In this document: piece by piece, positions 63,846 to 64,000 of the stretch
Numbering within the stretch: the first letter of the stretch is position 1
Layout: each line of letters begins with the position of its first letter
Origin: Lithospermum erythrorhizon
Lineage: Eukaryota; Streptophyta; Magnoliopsida; Boraginales; Boraginaceae
DNA: 64,000 bases
Assembly (NCBI GenBank): GCA_019722365.1
Contig: JADFUC010000271.1
Span: 496,001 to 560,000 of the forward strand
Direction of reading: 5' to 3'
The notes under the pieces: generated by a model
Database searches by the model: none
What the model was told of the DNA's origin: nothing
The model's input: the letters and a program-made list of their open reading frames with translations, nothing else
Program-made: the position numbers and the translations under genes

Positions 63846-64000
63846 ATACTTTATTAAGCCACTAGATTAATTCCTTGGATGCAGTGCAATGATATTTATT
63901 GCAAACTATACAAATTTCGACCCATTTAGCATGACAATTATTAGTCCGATCCGGCTAGCATTTGCTAACACTAATCTGACCCATGATGCAGTCGATATTT
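63846..64000. other. Window edge, nothing recognised
   Basis: Short AT-rich sequence at the right edge; no supported feature. Confidence 0.4.

Noticed and set aside
1..64000. CRISPR arrays, bacterial operons, riboswitches, rRNA genes
   Set aside because: None seen; the window is plant nuclear DNA.

Overview
This is an AT-rich nuclear segment of a flowering-plant chromosome, almost certainly a eudicot. The evidence is intron-bearing genes whose products are plant-specific (BLADE-ON-PETIOLE, lycopene beta-cyclase, ORGAN-SIZE-RELATED, group Ib bHLH), together with plant TRIM, MULE, Ty3/gypsy-like and MITE debris. Frequent 'ggagtatt/actccgt' MITE ends would fit Caryophyllales such as the Amaranthaceae, but that is only a weak hint. 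I built the gene models by hand from splice signals and family resemblance; no search was run.

Layout. 84-1115 (+): last exon of a BOP/NPR5-like gene whose first exon lies off the left edge. 1.1-8.8 kb: intergenic, with a complete small LTR element (TRIM) at 4435-4945. 8.85-11.84 kb: decayed MULE/FAR1-type transposase joined to an OTU-like protease region, carrying an internal fold-back duplication. 13.4-14.5 kb: a pair of LTR-like direct repeats. 15073-15768 (+): a three-exon CYSTM micro-protein gene (64 aa). 16937-18454 (+): intronless lycopene beta-cyclase. 19475-23098 (-): seven-exon pyrroline-5-carboxylate reductase, convergent with LCYB. 23.6-25.7 kb: CGGTT-rich transposon-like sequence. 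25859-26068 (+): FIS1 pseudogene fragment. 26130-27310 (-): glutaredoxin-domain gene broken inside its glutaredoxin domain. 28456-33486 (+): thirteen-exon plastid cystathionine beta-lyase with one abnormal intron. 34429-36597 (+): three-exon strictosidine-synthase-like gene, followed by a broken tandem copy (36918-37290). 40639-43036 (+): three-exon group Ib bHLH (iron-deficiency type). 43-49 kb: gene-poor. 49235-49510 and 51830-52135 (+): two ORGAN-SIZE-RELATED/ARGOS-like genes, the first without an ATG. 52.5-64 kb: decayed retrotransposon sequence (inverted copies of one family, a reverse-transcriptase scrap at 59156), a long AAT microsatellite and a fold-back element near the right end.

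The genes do not form a pathway or cluster. LCYB (carotenoids), P5CR (proline) and cystathionine beta-lyase (methionine) are unrelated housekeeping enzymes; BOP and OSR are organ-growth regulators; the bHLH is an iron-response regulator. I found no clearly new biological system. The items most worth checking are the abnormal sixth intron of the cystathionine beta-lyase gene, the paired OSR loci, the MULE-OTU relic with its fold-back duplication, and the recent-looking glutaredoxin-family pseudogene next to a FIS1 fragment.
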